Shown here: piece after piece, positions 26,028 through 39,647 of the stretch | How the letters are laid out: the number at the start of each line of letters is the position of its first letter | Position numbering within the stretch: the stretch's first letter is position 1 | Origin: Antennarius striatus | Lineage: Eukaryota; Chordata; Actinopteri; Lophiiformes; Antennariidae | Assembly: GCF_040054535.1 (NCBI RefSeq) | Contig: NC_090797.1 | Span: 1,766,001-1,830,000 of the forward strand | Direction: 5' to 3' | DNA: 64,000 nucleotides | Translations under genes and position numbers: made by a program | Notes under the pieces: generated by a model | The model's input: only the letters and a program-made list of their open reading frames with translations | Database searches by the model: none | What the model was told of the DNA's origin: nothing

Positions 26028-29000
26028 ATGCTCATCATCTGTTCCCGCAGTGCGCTGCTGTCCATCTACTACCCGCAGATCTTCCTCATCCTCACCAGCG
26101 GTAGCTACCTGTAGGTTTCTGATTAACGCACTTGCTTAATTCCGAGCACAATTTGCGGCTCCTAACTTTGACAATGCGCAATTACGCACAGGGAAAATTA
26201 AAACAGCTGTTGGTCACAGGTGTGCGCCAAACGGGAAGCAAATCATCTCGGTTTGCCGTTACATTTTCATCTTTTTTTTTGCAGATTTTCTTTTCCTGTC
26301 TGATGTGGCAAACAAAAAAAAAAGCTGGAATAATGAAGTCAACCAAAACTGAATCAGGGCGAGTCCGAAACGCGAGCCTGATCATTTATATCCACTATGG
26401 AACCACAACAGCTGCTGCTTTTATTCCCATAACAAGAGCAGTTGCGTCATTTCAATTCAAACATTGCGCGTAAATCAAATGGTAATAAATGGAGTCAAGA
26501 AAAATAATATCCCCCCACATTTTGACGTGTGCGGAGCTAATGGGAGAACCTGCTCTGGTGGATTTACACATTACACCATAACCGCTCCGTCATTGGAGCA
26601 GCTCGTCAGACAAAGGCCGTGATTGGAGCGCAGCATCTGGGAAAGAGTCGCGCTGGAAGGCTCGGAGCGCTGCCTTGAGGTGTAATGAGCTCCTTCTTAT
26701 GACATTAAAAAAGCCAGGCCCCTCTCGGAGAGGATGATTGCTGCACCATGCATGCCTCTCATTCGTAACATGGGCAGGTCCAGAAACCTAAAATAGCTGT
26801 GGTGGTTCATGTTTTCTATTACAAGGAGAGGAAAGAAACACAGAAATGAAGTGGATTTGGACACGATTTGACTATTGTTCCCTTTTATGCGTTAAAAAAA
26901 TGGTCGTACGACAGGGTGTCGGGTGAGGATGGATGCAGCTGAGTCTCTCACTGCTTGGATTTGGTTTTATACAAGTAACTAAACTGTGTAGAAAAGTTAT
27001 TTGGTTAAGCAATAATGGATATTTTTTTTAAATCACCCTTATTAATATCCCTTTTACCCAGGGCGCTGTCTTCCGTGGTAGCTCTGGGGGCCAACATCAT
27101 CTGTAACAAGATTCCGGGACTGGCCCCCCGTCAGAGAGCCCTCTGCCAGAGTCGCCCTGACGCCATCATCGTCATCGGCGAAGGCGCCCAGCTGGGCATC
27201 AACGAGTGTCAGTACCAGTTCCGATACGGCCGCTGGAACTGCTCGGCTCTGGGCGAGAGGACCGTCTTCGGACAAGAGCTGAGAGTAGGTCAGTCTGTTT
27301 GGAAGTCCGCTTCTTTTTCCGAGTTTTAGAAGTACTTTTCTCAACAATCATTGATAAATTGACTAGAAAACACTTGCAAAGAAGTTACACCTCCCGTTCT
27401 AAGATGGACGGGAGGTGTACCTCAGGGCCAGACCTGGTAAATGTTCGACAAGTCTTACTTTTCGGGTAAGACGCGTGTGGCATGGGTAATTCAGCGGAAC
27501 GCTCGTCATTCTTGACTCTCTGGTCTTTGTCGACGGAAGAAAAGTTGCAGCATCGCTTGACTAAGTGACACGAAAGAAAAGGAATCATCACTACATCGTT
27601 TAGACAATGACAAATCCAAAGACGTCCCAAAAAAACCAAATATAGCAAAGACAACGGCACCAGATGGTGCAGAGAACAGTGAATATTATTTTTGGGTTTG
27701 CCGTGTCGGTTTCGTATGTATGTGCAGTCAATGTTAAACCAAAACGATACCTAAGAACACGTCTCCCTGGTCTCGGGCAACATTCCTGCCCCTTTCGTTT
27801 CTCACAGAAGCCTGTTTCCTCCTAATGTGAGCCTCTTATGTAAATTGTGTTTCAGTCTGAAATGTTTTGTTGCGGTCTCGCTGTGGCTTTGGATCCACGT
27901 TTAATCTAGCGGCTCTGGGAGCAATCACTTTCTTCTACACGGGAGACGGAAAGACAGACGTCTGGATGCCTTTTGTTTCTTCTGTCAGAGGAAATGTCTC
28001 TCTTCTCTTGTGGTGCGTGAGGGAGTGACACTTGATCTCCTCCTCCGAGTCATTGAATTAGAGTTTTCTGGAAGATTAGATGCGAATAAAAACTCATTTA
28101 GCACTTTAATGAGGGTGAAAACACAAATCCTGAGAGTTCAGTCTCGTGGAGTCGCTGCAAAATTGGTTGCAAATAAAAAAGCAACTCAAGCCAGGGCCAT
28201 ACTGCCTCTTGCATCGCCTGTGCACCCTCCACCACTTCTTTCGATAGACCTGCTGGGCCTGTGCGCTCATTAAGCGTTGAGAAAGACCAGGGAGATTCAT
28301 GCTTACCACTAATTGAAGTCAGCTCCTGTAGCTGGATGGCAACAATGGAGCCCTGCATGCCCCGCCGTACAATCCAAACAAATCACAGCGTGGGGAGATG
28401 GCTGTTTGGCCATCGCATGCGCCTTGATGCCTTGAGAAATGCTAAGCATACCACGGATCCGAGAGGGTCGCGGGATTTCGCCTTGATGAGAGACGACTTT
28501 AGTTTGTTTTGAGTTATGGTCCGGGTGAACCGCAGACTCGATCGCCTCGTCGAGCCAGTTTGTCAGGTTGGAGGGAAGCCATTAGAATCGCCTCTGCGAG
28601 AGACGCCACGCATTAATAATAGTGAGGGCTGTGAAGAGCGGCGGGCCGAGCGTTACCCTGATTGCAGCTGGAGGGTATCCCGTTACAAGACGGAGTGCCA
28701 ATAAATTCATTTTCCCCTTCGTGCCATAAATATAAAATGTGTTTATTCTCAAATTCAGATTGTGACACACAAAAGCTTGGAAACGGGAACATCTCAGTTA
28801 AGCCCGGCCACAGATTATTTCAACATGCAACACAGTCGTATCATTTTCTGCAATAACGTGCAGCGCCTGAGACGGACACACAACGATACTTAAGCCGCGT
28901 GAGAAATCCCATTGACGGAAAAGTTCAAGATGCCACGTCTGTCGTCTTCAAGAGCCTAATCGCTGTCAAAAGTCGACAAAGACTCTGAAATCAGTTGTTT

Positions 29001-30388
29001 CAGATTGTTGGCATGTCTGGAACAAAGTCGTGCAACAGTATTCTATTTTTGGTTGCAGAAACATTCAGTAGTTTGAACGAAACTCATACTTCTACGTGCT
29101 CTGTCTCCTAATCAATAATTACGTTATTTTTAATATGATCAACACCATTAGACTGCTGATTGGTTGGATTATCAATCGTCTCTTCTTCTCTTTAGGTAGC
29201 AGGGAGGCTGCATTCACTTACGCCATCACCGCGGCTGGAGTTGCCCACGCGGTGACGACAGCTTGCAGTCAGGGCAATCTCAGCCAATGCGGCTGCGACC
29301 GCGAGAAGCAAGGTTACCATGACTACCAAGAGGAAGGCTGGAAGTGGGGCGGCTGCTCGGCCGACGTCAAGTACGGCGTGGAGTTCTCGCGGCGATTCGT
29401 AGATGCCCGTGAGATCAAGAAAAATGCGCGACGGCTGATGAACCTGCACAACAACGAGGCGGGGCGGAAGGTAATGATTCAGATGCTCAGAAATGAGGTC
29501 GTTGAGATCAAGCTGAGCCACACGGCCAAGACTTCCACCTGTCAATACTGCTGTCTCAGGATATTTGCATGACAGTATAATATAAATTTGTCTCAGACCA
29601 CAATGAAATCCTATACACGTATGGTTGCACAGCGGCTCTGGTCAGTTTTCTCGGGCGGTCACGCCATCGTGAGGTCTGACGAAAGGTAAAGTTAATCTGA
29701 AACCACAGTCATGGGGTATGATTTATTTTCCCCAGGTTCCTGACATAAAGTTGGCGCTGTTTGGTGCGCTGAGTCTCGGCAAAAAGCCCCAATTTCAAAA
29801 ACTCTGCACAGGGTCCAGTTGAGATAGTCTTTCGAATCCAAACAAGGTGCACACACATGTATTTAACATTTTTATGCAACCATCCTCAATTTCTTGTCTC
29901 CGTGTCAGATTCTAGAGGAGAGGATGAAGCTGGAATGCAAGTGTCACGGCGTTTCTGGTTCCTGCACCACCAAGACCTGCTGGATCACCCTCCCCCAGTT
30001 TCGAGAGATCGGCTATCTTCTGAAGGAACGCTACAGTGACGCGGTTCAGGTGGAGCCGGTCCGGGCCTCGCGGCTCCGCCAGCCCTCCTTCCTGCGCCTC
30101 AAAGAGGCCCGGGGCTACCAGAAGCCCACGGACACGGACCTGGTCTACCTGGAGCGTTCGCCCAACTACTGCGAGGAGGACACGGCCACGGGCAGCACGG
30201 GGACGCGGGGCAGGCTGTGCAACGGCACCTCCACCCACACGGACAGCTGTAACGTGATGTGCTGCGGCCGGGGCTACAACACGCACCACTACACACGCGT
30301 GTGGCAGTGCAACTGCAAGTTCCACTGGTGCTGCTTTGTCAAATGCAACACCTGCAGCGAGAAGACAGAAGTTTTCACCTGCAAGTAA
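26028..30388 (+). CDS. wnt7b: Wnt-7b secreted signalling protein
   Basis: A secreted, lipid-modified ligand for Frizzled/LRP receptors. It signals through beta-catenin and, in mammals, acts in brain vasculature, lung and kidney. Coding exons are 26028-26110, 27062-27288, 29196-29470 and 29909-30388, all with GT-AG borders, giving 354 aa (human WNT7B 349). Exon 1 encodes a hydrophobic signal sequence and matches one of the known alternative Wnt7b first exons. Diagnostic blocks include [29 protein letters not shown] and the final FTCK. The acyl-carrying serine is Ser211 in [10 protein letters not shown]. Residues such as GINECQYQF favour 7b over 7a. Whether it is the ba or bb copy cannot be told. 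The other first exon used in mammals was not found. Confidence 0.95.
27386..27419. repeat. 12-bp hairpin in wnt7b intron 2
   Basis: Arms 27386-27397 and 27408-27419 are perfect reverse complements around a 10-base loop. It lies about 100 bp inside intron 2, downstream of the donor at 27289. Function unknown. Confidence 0.85.
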
Positions 30389-31917
30389 GGAAGGAAGGAA
30401 GGAAGGACTGCGGACGAGCGAAAGATGGTTCCAGTAAAGTGGAATTTGACGTGAAGGACTTGCAAGTATTTATTCGACAATTTGCACATTTTTACATCCT
30501 ATTTTGAGAGGAAAAAGCGGACACGAGGGTGGGAGAATGTCGGAAGGGAAAAGAGACAAGAAGTGAATTGCAGGTGAAAAGATTTAATTTTTTTTTTTGC
30601 CTCTGGTTAACAAAAACTATTTGAAGATGGCATCTTGCAAAGATGCCGTCCTGCATGAAGAGGAAACAACAAAAGGCTCCTTTCCAAGGAAAAGACTTAA
30701 ACGCTAACTGGACAGTGGAATACCTTTAACTGTACGCTCACACTGTATTCTGTTTGAACACTGAATATTAAACGAAGTTATTTATGTAAAATAATCTCTC
30801 AAACCTAAATTTCAGATGGATTTTACATCTTTCCTCTCTTACGATCTTTGATTGCTACTGATAAAGAGTTGGGAGTGACCAATTTAGTCATGCGGAACCA
30901 CTTTTCCAGCTGAATCCTGTGCTATTTCATCTCTTTTATCCGTTACCAGTTGTCCACGGCATCTTTTTTTCCGTAGATTGGTTTTTATTTTGCACTCACA
31001 TAGTCTTGTTTTGTTCTCTTTTCCACGGGGTACCGTTCATGAAAGGTTGTGCTCTCTCACGGACAAACCCCGAACCCAGAGACCCTTTGTTGCACCACAA
31101 GCCAAAGAGGCAGAAAATATTCCCAAACTATTTTAAGCACCCAACTTGTCCGTTCCGAATGGCACTTTCCATTCCGGCCGCTTTCGGTGTTTTGTTTTCG
31201 GAGGGCTTGTGACTTTGGAGAAAAGCGAGTAAGCCTCACTGGAGCTCCATAGAGGTGCAATCAGGTTCAGAAACATCCAACATTCCCATGAACTGCAGAG
31301 ATGTGGAATTCCACATGATGGCCTCTGCTTACACAAGGCCTTCCAGCGTGGTTTAGGCCTGCATGGGTGGATGGCATGTGCCCTAACCACACAGAAGGGG
31401 GTACGAGAGGATCAAAGGTCTCCAAGCTATTTTTGGACCGAACCCTTAATGTATCCACAAATGTTTATTTAGGCTTTATATAACTTACACAACAATTTGA
31501 AGAGTATATTTTTATATGAGGAACGTGGCACTTTATGTCATTTTTAGATGGAAAAGGAAGTTACTATTTACAAGTGTTTTCTAATGTCGTTGTTTTCAGA
31601 CTTGAGAGCTATAAATTATTTGGAATTTATGTGTTTTGATCAAATTTGTTGTAATTAATCCACCTGTTTTAACAAGATAGCCCAGATTGTCCGTCTCGAT
31701 AGGATCCTTAGCAATCAAGTGTCTGGAAGTTAAAGGAAATAATGAAGAAACCACTGTTTATTTGCTGACATGGTGAATTGGAAGCTTCGCAGACCAACTA
31801 GCTACGCAGCTTTGACGGGACGGGTCTTTTTGAAGCTTCTCGCATCCTAAAATCACCGGTCGCTGCTTGGGATAAAACCTAATATGAGTTTCTTTACTTG
31901 TTCTGTGGCTAAATAAA
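30389..31917 (+). other. wnt7b: Probable wnt7b 3' UTR
   Basis: The DNA after the stop codon has no other gene. Candidate polyadenylation signals are ATTAAA at 30767-30772 and AATAAA at 31912-31917. The second would give a 3' UTR of about 1.5 kb, ending roughly 1 kb before the convergent atxn10 stop codon. Confidence 0.5.
31912..31917 (+). terminator. Polyadenylation signal AATAAA, wnt7b
   Basis: A canonical hexamer followed by a T-rich stretch, on the wnt7b strand between the two convergent genes. Confidence 0.45.
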
Positions 31918-32809
31918 AGTCTGCATCACTTACAAACATGGACTGTTGTATTTTCTCCTTTTCTACCAATAAAATTTGAGCATCTTTTGTTAAGGCCTCT
32001 TGAGTTTTATGTCGGATGTAGTTTTTGTTAGCTTCCTGAACCCCGAACAGAGTTCTCCTTTGATGTAGACCAGTAGAACCAGAATCCAGTCGCTGGCGGT
32101 GGAATAAAACGCTGATATGGGAAACAAACCTGGACGGATGCTAATGTGCTGGGAGGTGAACGGCCGGCCGCGGCAGTGCCACCTCATTCAAGCCCGGCTG
32201 ACTCGCACAGCCTTCTTTCCTGTGGGCCTGAAAAGCATTGCAGCCAGCCAGTCGAGCGCGAGTAAACGGCTGTTTTGTTAGCCGTCTGAAATCCCGGGGA
32301 CCGGAACCGCATAAGCTCCCTCGACTATGCCGGCGGATTGAGGGGCGAGTCCAGCCGATTGTTTCGATACATTTTGTCATTAAAAATCAGAGGCAGAGCA
32401 AACAGGGTGGAGCAGGGTGTGGGCCGGGCGGTAAAGCGCCGCATTGTTGAGGTGTCAGAACCGGTCAGCTTATCCAGCAACGGGAGGAGCAGGGAGGGAT
32501 GTCATTCTGCTAATGCTTCGGGTTTCATTCACTCGCTCAATCTTCGGACCGGTGCGGTTCAGTAAACCCTCGCGCGTTGTCTTGTGGTCCAGAATCGTTG
32601 GTCCGCTCGCAAACACAAGGGAAGTTCAAATCCAGAGCGAGAGAGGAGGTCGTTGGGAGCTTAAAGATGATGATGCGTGACGGAATCCCGATAGCCTTCG
32701 AGCTTCGATGGTACTATCCAGTATGATAATAAAACTCATGACTCATGACAAATCTCACACAAAACTTGTGCTTCAGTTAGTTTTAGAATGTAAATTTAAC
32801 TCGGTAAGG

Positions 32810-32885
32810 CAGCGTGGGTCAATTGCATCGAGCTCCGGGAGTCACCGTGGATCAGGGTTCAAATCCCAGGTTTTCAACTGTCTCT
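32810..32885 (+). mobile_element. tRNA-derived SINE head-like fragment
   Basis: The segment has an A-box-like word (TGGGTCAATTG) and, about 45 bases on, a B-box-like word (GGTTCAAATCC), the spacing of an internal RNA polymerase III promoter. It cannot be folded into a complete tRNA by eye, so a decayed SINE head is more likely. It lies just beyond the atxn10 stop codon, probably within the atxn10 3' region. Confidence 0.3.
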
Positions 32886-32937
32886 CTCCTTTGGTTTGAG
32901 GAACCAGGTTCCGCCTCGATGCTCCACCTGGAACCCT

Positions 32938-35900
32938 TTACTCCCTGAATGCTGAGCAGTCGGCGGCGGCGCCGCGGGGCTCCAAGGCGGCGACCACTTC
33001 CTGGTTCTGTTGGTTTTTCTCCAGGAGGTTCCTGATGGCCAAGATGGCCCATTGGGTGATGACTGCCAGCGTCCAGTTAGGGACAGTAAGAGATATTTAC
33101 TCAGAGAAAACTTCATGAAGTTCAAAAAAGTTATGAATTAAAGTTAATAACTTAAATAAAAAATTTATTGACAGAAAACGTCCTCCAATCAGGAGAGAGG
33201 AAAAGTCCTTCAAGCTCATTACGAAGCGCTTTTGGGTTTATTGCGGCACCGTTATGGGGGCAAAAACTATCAGCACTGATTTAATTTCATCATTAATCAG
33301 CCGCCGACAATGTCAACCAATCAGGTGAGTGGCTGTGAGATGTTACGTATCAATAGGTGTTGAAATCTCTTTGAAAACCAGTCAAAGCTCCAAACGGCGA
33401 TTATTCCTGGCTGGGAACCCCCCAGACTTGCTGCTCGGACATGCCAACAATAACCAAAATTACTTTAAGGAAAAAAAAAAAAAAAAAAAAAACCTTGACG
33501 GATGCGCGTAAACAGAGACGCACGCGTTTTACCAGACCATCAAGTGGTGTTAACAAAGGATACACGGGTTGTTGCTGTCCACGTTGCAGTTGTCCAGGAT
33601 GAGGGGGATGCCGTCCAGGTCTCGCACCTGGGGAAACAATTAGAGGTGCGCTGATTTAACGCTGATTTAAGGCGTTACACTAGTAATAAAAGCAACAATG
33701 GGCTTTGTTTGTGCAGGATTCAGCAGAGAACGGCGCGTCCCTTACATCCACGACAGAGCAGCCGTGCGGTTGCGGGTTAGATTAAGGCCGTCACAACAGG
33801 CCGGTCTGCTTTCTGTCACGCGTTTGATTCCATTGGCCTCGTCTCGGTCTTTGTTTGCTGTTGCCTTCCCGTTGCCATTGCGGTTTCCTTCTGAACATAC
33901 AAACTGCACGACAACACCAAAACGCATTGTGTCGTTTTTGTGCCGTCCGGCACGAGCGCTCGCTGCGTTTTTCCCCACGTCCAGAGCGATTGTCTGGAGT
34001 TGCTTACGTTGACGTCCAAACCAATAACGGGATGAAATAACGAGCGACTGGACACCGACTCAAGTCCAGCACATCTTAAATTACCATCTTTCCCAAAGGT
34101 GAACAGAATGACATTGGTTTACTGGAAGGGTTCTTAGTGGAAACAGATACGGGGTGATTTCTGACCACTGACAGACCACAGATCAGCATCCATAAATACG
34201 AGAGAGGGGCCGTCTGAGGGTGGCCATCCCACAAGCATTCCACAAATCCGTTTCCATTAAGTCGGACTGGGTCTATAACGTGCTGCAGAGAGAGGCCAAC
34301 TTTCCCTATGTGCTTTATCTTATAGTCAGCGCCTCACAAGCTGCTGACAGGTGGCGGAGGAAGAAAACTAATAAAATCTGCCAAGAGAGGGAGAGAAGGT
34401 TTCACATTTTAGTGTAAAACGCTGTTGTGTTGCAGGAACGCCCGGCCTCTGGTTACTCATCTGCAGGCCTCAGAGGGTTACGTGGTTTGGTAGTGTTCAG
34501 TTTAAAAACGATCACTCAGTCCGTCAAAGGGAGACGGGCGGGGCCACTTGGACCTCTTCTTGACCTTTAACCCCACTGTGTCGGAGAGAATCGATGGGAA
34601 CTAAACGTAAGGCGTAAATAAGGATAACAGTCAGTAACAATCCAATTTTCAGGACTAAATGTATTTTCCTTTCTCTCTCCAAACTTCATATTATACTCCT
34701 TTTAATTAATTTCACACAGCTGCCAGATGTCCAACCGCAGATCAGTCTGTCCCAAAACTGATCCGTGGTTCTTAATGTCTTCTGTCAAACGTTCTGTTTG
34801 TCTGGGATGGCCATTAAATATTAATGAGCTCTCTCTATCAACGCCTGCGACACGCCCCCATTGATGCGCCGCCGTGGCAACAAGCTATTTAACCCTGAAT
34901 TGGTGCAACGAGTTGCTTCTCATTTCTTAAACAACCATGTCGACAGACGCATCCTGTGGTCGAGGAAAAGACGTTGGTCTATTAGAGGAGGGTCAAATCA
35001 TCAGCCTGCATCAGGCGGAGAAAACTGAGAGGGCAGAAACTATTAAGAACTGTCAAACTGGATTAAAAACTGATTGATTATGGGAACCTATGGTCTCTGA
35101 GAAATGAACTCTGCAGCGATGGAAGGTGGTCGTGTGTCCTGACAAGTCCAGACTCCGTCATCAATGTGAGATTTAGGTGAAACATTAATGCAACACTGGA
35201 CGGAAATAAATCTTGTGACACCGCAGAAGCTTATGAAACAATGACCCAGCGAATATTTGAAAAAAACTTGTTTTTCATAATAGGACCCACTTAAATATTA
35301 AATGTTATTAAGTAAAAGCAGATCATCATCACAAATTTCCTGTTTATTGAAAGGTCAGTGGAATATCTATATTTTCTTGACCTTCTTTCAAGATATTTTA
35401 CCCGATTTCCCTTCTATCAGCATTTATTGTGGCCATTTTATCCATCATCCATCCATCCATCCATCCGTCCCTGACCTTGTTCTGGTTGCTGGCGTTGCCG
35501 TGACACAGGTTTCCTATCAGCCTGATCAGGTGGGCTTTGAAGTTGATGACAGGAGAACGGAATGAAGAGTCTTCATCAGAGGAAGAGAAGTTCTGTGCAG
35601 CGCTGAAAACATTACTGTTGGCCTTCCCGACGGCGTGAACCTGCTCCAGGAGCTCTGCAGGAATGATGTCAGGGGTGTTAGCGACTACCGACATGTTCAC
35701 AAACTGAAGCTGGTCAGAGAAGAGATCGGCTTGTTCCGTTTACCAACAGTCGTCTTCAGGAGGTCGGGGTCGTTCTGTAGGAACATGAACTGCCCGAGGT
35801 CGGAGGTCATCTCACACAGGATGTCCAGCTGAAGTGTCACCGTCTGCGCCTTGAGCAGGACCTACAGGGTCACCAGGAGGGAGGATGTCAGGCCTGACAG

Positions 35901-37822
35901 GGGCCTCCTAAACGCACCTCCTCTACCGTTCAGGCATAGAGACGATCCATTGGTCGGGTTCGCTTCACCTCCTCACTGGAGGCGGAGTCAGTGGCGAGCA
36001 TCAGCACATCTCCGCAGTCTTTCCGGAAGGAATCGGACAGGAAGGCAGCCACGTTGCGATGGACACCGCAACGGTTCGGGTCTTCTGTCAACTGGGCAAG
36101 AATCAGCTCCAATAGGGAGACTCTGAAAAACATGTGACACGTCTGTCAGAGTGTTTCAGAACAGATTCGCTAATTCAGCTTCACCTGTGACATCAGAGAA
36201 GAATTTTTAATAATGTACTGATGGAGGTGTGTGAATGTAAAGAAGTCAGAAGCCCGTCTTGACATTTAAGCTCATGTCTGAGATAAACATCTGAACTGAT
36301 GATCTATATGTCCTAGATTAGGTACCTTTCCAGGTGAGGCATCCCACAGTACATCCTCTTCACCAGAGTTGGAGAGTTAAAGAAATGCGTGGTAGCAATG
36401 AGAATCCTGTAAGCAAATAAATAAGAGAAAAAAGTTATAATATCTGCTACATCATCTCATCATAACTGCTTCCCACAACATAAACTCGTGCTCACGTCCA
36501 GTCCAGGTCGGGATGGGTGCGACAGAGCTCCATCACCCTGAGCGCCACCGGGATGTTCTGTGACTCACACAGCTGCTCTACCTTGGCTTCATCCAGACAC
36601 GTGTGGAGAACCATAGTGGTGTAGTTCACGGCCTTATCATCAGCAACAGCTAGCAGCTGCCTGTGGAAACGTACACGTTAGAAATCCTGACACAGGTGAA
36701 TGGAGACGTAAAGACAGGACTGCGACCGGAAACTTACAGAAAAAGAGTTGGAAAACTCTGCTGCCAAATATCATCTTTACATTTTTGATTTCCCACCGCT
36801 ACGTTCCCCAGAAACTGGATCCCACAACGAAGAGCTGGACCACGGGTGAGAATTAAAAAATAAGGAAAATACACATTAAAAGACGGCCAGAAACAAACTG
36901 TTATAGTCTAAGTAATGATTAATTACCTAAATGTAGACTTACGTTCAAATATAACACCTCTTTTGTCCGCCTTTGAGGACAGAAGGAAGCTCAGGATTTT
37001 AACAGACACACCAATGAAGCCAAGCCTCCTAAAAGAGACAATTATATTCTTAATTTGTGCTTTTTCCTTTCATTACATCTGTATGTATTGAACTTGTAAA
37101 GAAAGCGTGAACACATCCTGACAAAGCACACACAATCCTGGCTGAGACTGGAGCTACCTGAGCAGCTTCTGGTTCCGGGGGTTCTGGATGCAGGAGTTCC
37201 TCTGGGCCCTGAAGGACTCAGCGGTCAGCTGCAGGGAGACAGACAGCTGGTCCTGATCCTCAACGCTGGTGGAGTGAAGACCATCACACAATCCAGACAG
37301 GAACTCAAACAGACTGGAGAAGGTCTCGTCGTCCACGGCATCTCTGGGAGAAAACAGGAGGAGGGCAGCGTGGATTAATAATCCCTTATTTAGGGAAAAG
37401 GAGAGATCCTGGACACTCTTTAGCTAACAGCTAATAAAACAAGTGGGTTAAATGAGCAGGTATATTAAAGGGTATTGTCGGAGGTAGCTCCTTTATGGCT
37501 AGGTAGCTAAAAGAACTTCAACCCAGCTGTTTAAATCGTCTAAAGTGACAATAATGTCATCATTAGTAAACAATCACTATTCTTCTTATTGACTGTGTTG
37601 TTAGCTGGATTTCAGACTAGCTTATTAAGCTAACATCTGCCGTTTCCATTTAAAACGTGACGTAACGTCAAATAACTTTTATCCAAACCTGCTTTTTTCT
37701 TCCTTTAACGCAGCCGTGAATGTTTTTAAAGTCTGCAGGTGTTCCGCTTTGCAGCGCTTTTCCTTTAAAACTCCAGCTAAAACAGCAGAGTTCTCCAGGA
37801 CGCTGCTGGGAGAAGCTGCCAT
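32938..37822 (-). CDS. atxn10: Ataxin-10
   Basis: A cytoplasmic armadillo/HEAT-like repeat protein needed for neuronal survival and, in mammals, linked to cytokinesis and ciliogenesis; an intronic ATTCT expansion in human ATXN10 causes SCA10. Coding exons in gene order: 37689-37822, 37158-37343, 36943-37028, 36738-36834, 36496-36660, 36326-36406, 35969-36122, 35744-35861, 35476-35654, 33564-33627, 32938-33062. They sum to 1389 nt, 462 aa plus stop (human 475). Family landmarks are LQLDILCEM, the conserved FKAHLIRLIGNLC block and LDGIPLILDNCN, then TQWAILAIRNL near the end. The C-terminus after this block is shorter than in human. Intron 9 is the longest (1.85 kb). No pentanucleotide expansion is visible. 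Confidence 0.95.
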
Positions 37823-37930
37823 GTTTGTTTTCAGAGCACCCGCGTGGGGCGGGACATCCGGAGAAAGTCCACACGCTATTGGTTCAATCCAACACGTGGG
37901 CGGAGTCGCAGCCGGTGCTGCTGTTTTTGA
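37823..37930 (-). promoter_or_regulatory. atxn10: Putative atxn10 promoter
   Basis: Just upstream of the atxn10 ATG lie, on the minus strand, a CCAAT box (ATTGG at 37878-37882 on the plus strand), an E-box CACGTG at 37893-37898 and a GC-box-like GGGCGG word. This is typical of a TATA-less housekeeping promoter. Confidence 0.45.
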
Positions 37931-38049
37931 ATTATTAATGAGCAACGAAGACTTGAGCAAAAATTAGTATTTATACTCATATAATGTATGAATATGGGTA
38001 TATATTACATATACACTCATATTTATATAAATATTAATTTAAATATTCG

Positions 38050-38835
38050 TATGTATTCATATTCATATGAATATAAGCATTTATATTTATACTCATATAC
38101 GCATTTACCGAAATACGGACAATTACGAAGCTTTAAATTTACATATTATTTTATCAACATATAAATTTTAATGTATTATTACTGTGCAGTTCTTTTTAAA
38201 ATTAATTTTATTGTCTAGTTTGGTCCAGGATTCATTTCCCTGTGATTAATCCTCCATCCAGCTGCTTTCTGATGAAAACCCAACTAACAAACAAATAATC
38301 TCGTTGAGACATAATCTACTTGGTGAGATAATAACGTTATTCTTGTCATCCTTCCATGAAAAAGAAAATTTATTTTTTTGAATGATGATCTGGGCCTCTA
38401 ATCCCTATATTGCATGTTTTATATAAATAAATTTGGCTATAGTTTGCTTATGCTATAGCCTACATTCATCATGAGTTCAGGATCAGACGTTTGAGAGCTC
38501 CTGTTACACTTATTTTATATAATTACACCCACTGTGCACCCATACTTATAGAATATTAACATCCATTAATTTGTGAAATAGATGTGCTGGACATGCAGGA
38601 GGGTGCAGCTGCATTCACATCTGACATCCATTCACATGAGGAGAGTTTGTGGGACAACGGTAACACCACCACAACAAAGCCTCAGGGCAAAGCCTTTGGG
38701 GTTTCCACCCCGAGTGGCAAATTAATGATTCCGGGATTCTTCACTGTGTTCATGCCCCTTATGTTTTCACTAGCCTGGCCCAGCACAGAGGTGGTTAAAG
38801 GCAGGTCGATGTGGAAGAGAGTCGATTATAGGTGG
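38050..38835. repeat. Direct duplication, copy 1
   Basis: This segment is repeated in the same orientation at about 40250-40775. The best-conserved part, 38411-38700 against 40435-40722, runs almost without gaps with scattered substitutions. Copy 1 holds about 190 extra bases (about 38170-38390) and about 70 bases (38738-38815) that copy 2 lacks. Short open frames in both copies share a 32-residue peptide, but nothing marks it as coding. Confidence 0.8.
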
Positions 38836-39647
38836 TAAGAATTATCCACCTCAAGCAATTTGTTAGATTTATGACGAGGTATATGAATATCCAAACATTC
38901 CCGCAGTATAGGAGTCCCATTATTCATTCTAGAAGTATCCACAAGGTGGGATCTAAAGTAAACATGAGATCCTACCATAATTCTACACAAACACACATCC
39001 CTCATTCGTCCAAAGGGGGGCGATAAAAGCTGTACACAGAAGGTTCACAATTACAACAAGAAACCATTTACTGAAAGCTTGAATTAATTGGAAACAGTAT
39101 TTATATATATGTGCTGAAATTTATTAAAGATTTTAAAAGCAGAACATCATCTTTTTTTTAACTCATATAATTTTGTATTTTACACCTCAATTATTGCTTT
39201 CAAATCAGATATTTTGGAATTCTATTAAGATTAATTAAACAAATGAACGGAAACGATATGTAATAATAGAAAGATCAAAGAGAGAGTAGATGACGTAAAA
39301 CATCAAAGACCTGAAAGACATCGAAGACACGCATCTGAGCTTATATTCTAGAAAGGAAGTCACCATCCTTCTTGAGATGTTCGGAGGCGGAGATGTTCGA
39401 AGTCGGCATAGAATAGAACCTCAAGATTCTCATATCTTGATCACTAGAGCCGGAGATATGCCGACCCGCGAAATAGAGAGGTTAAATGTTTTGAGGGGTG
39501 AGCCCACGATCATTTTTCGTGAAGCTTATCGACCAGTTTGGTCAAACCCTGCTGCTTATCGGCGAAGAACTTAGAATCCTTTGTGTGCAGTTTGTATGTT
39601 TGTGGACCACTGGAGATGTCGGGGGGGGAATTATTCTTTATTTTTTA

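Noticed and set aside
29912-30325. Long minus-strand frame across wnt7b exon 4
   Set aside because: It is the antisense shadow of a GC-rich coding exon and has no similarity to a protein family.
32810-32885. A functional tRNA gene
   Set aside because: A- and B-box-like words are present, but no complete cloverleaf with acceptor stem can be drawn, so a SINE remnant is more likely.
35700-35760. Apparent frameshift in atxn10 between exons 8 and 9
   Set aside because: Treating the CTTCAG near 35713 as the next exon breaks the frame. Using the acceptor just before 35654 gives a normal intron, restores the family alignment (TTV-ELLEQVHAVGK) and makes the whole CDS divisible by three.
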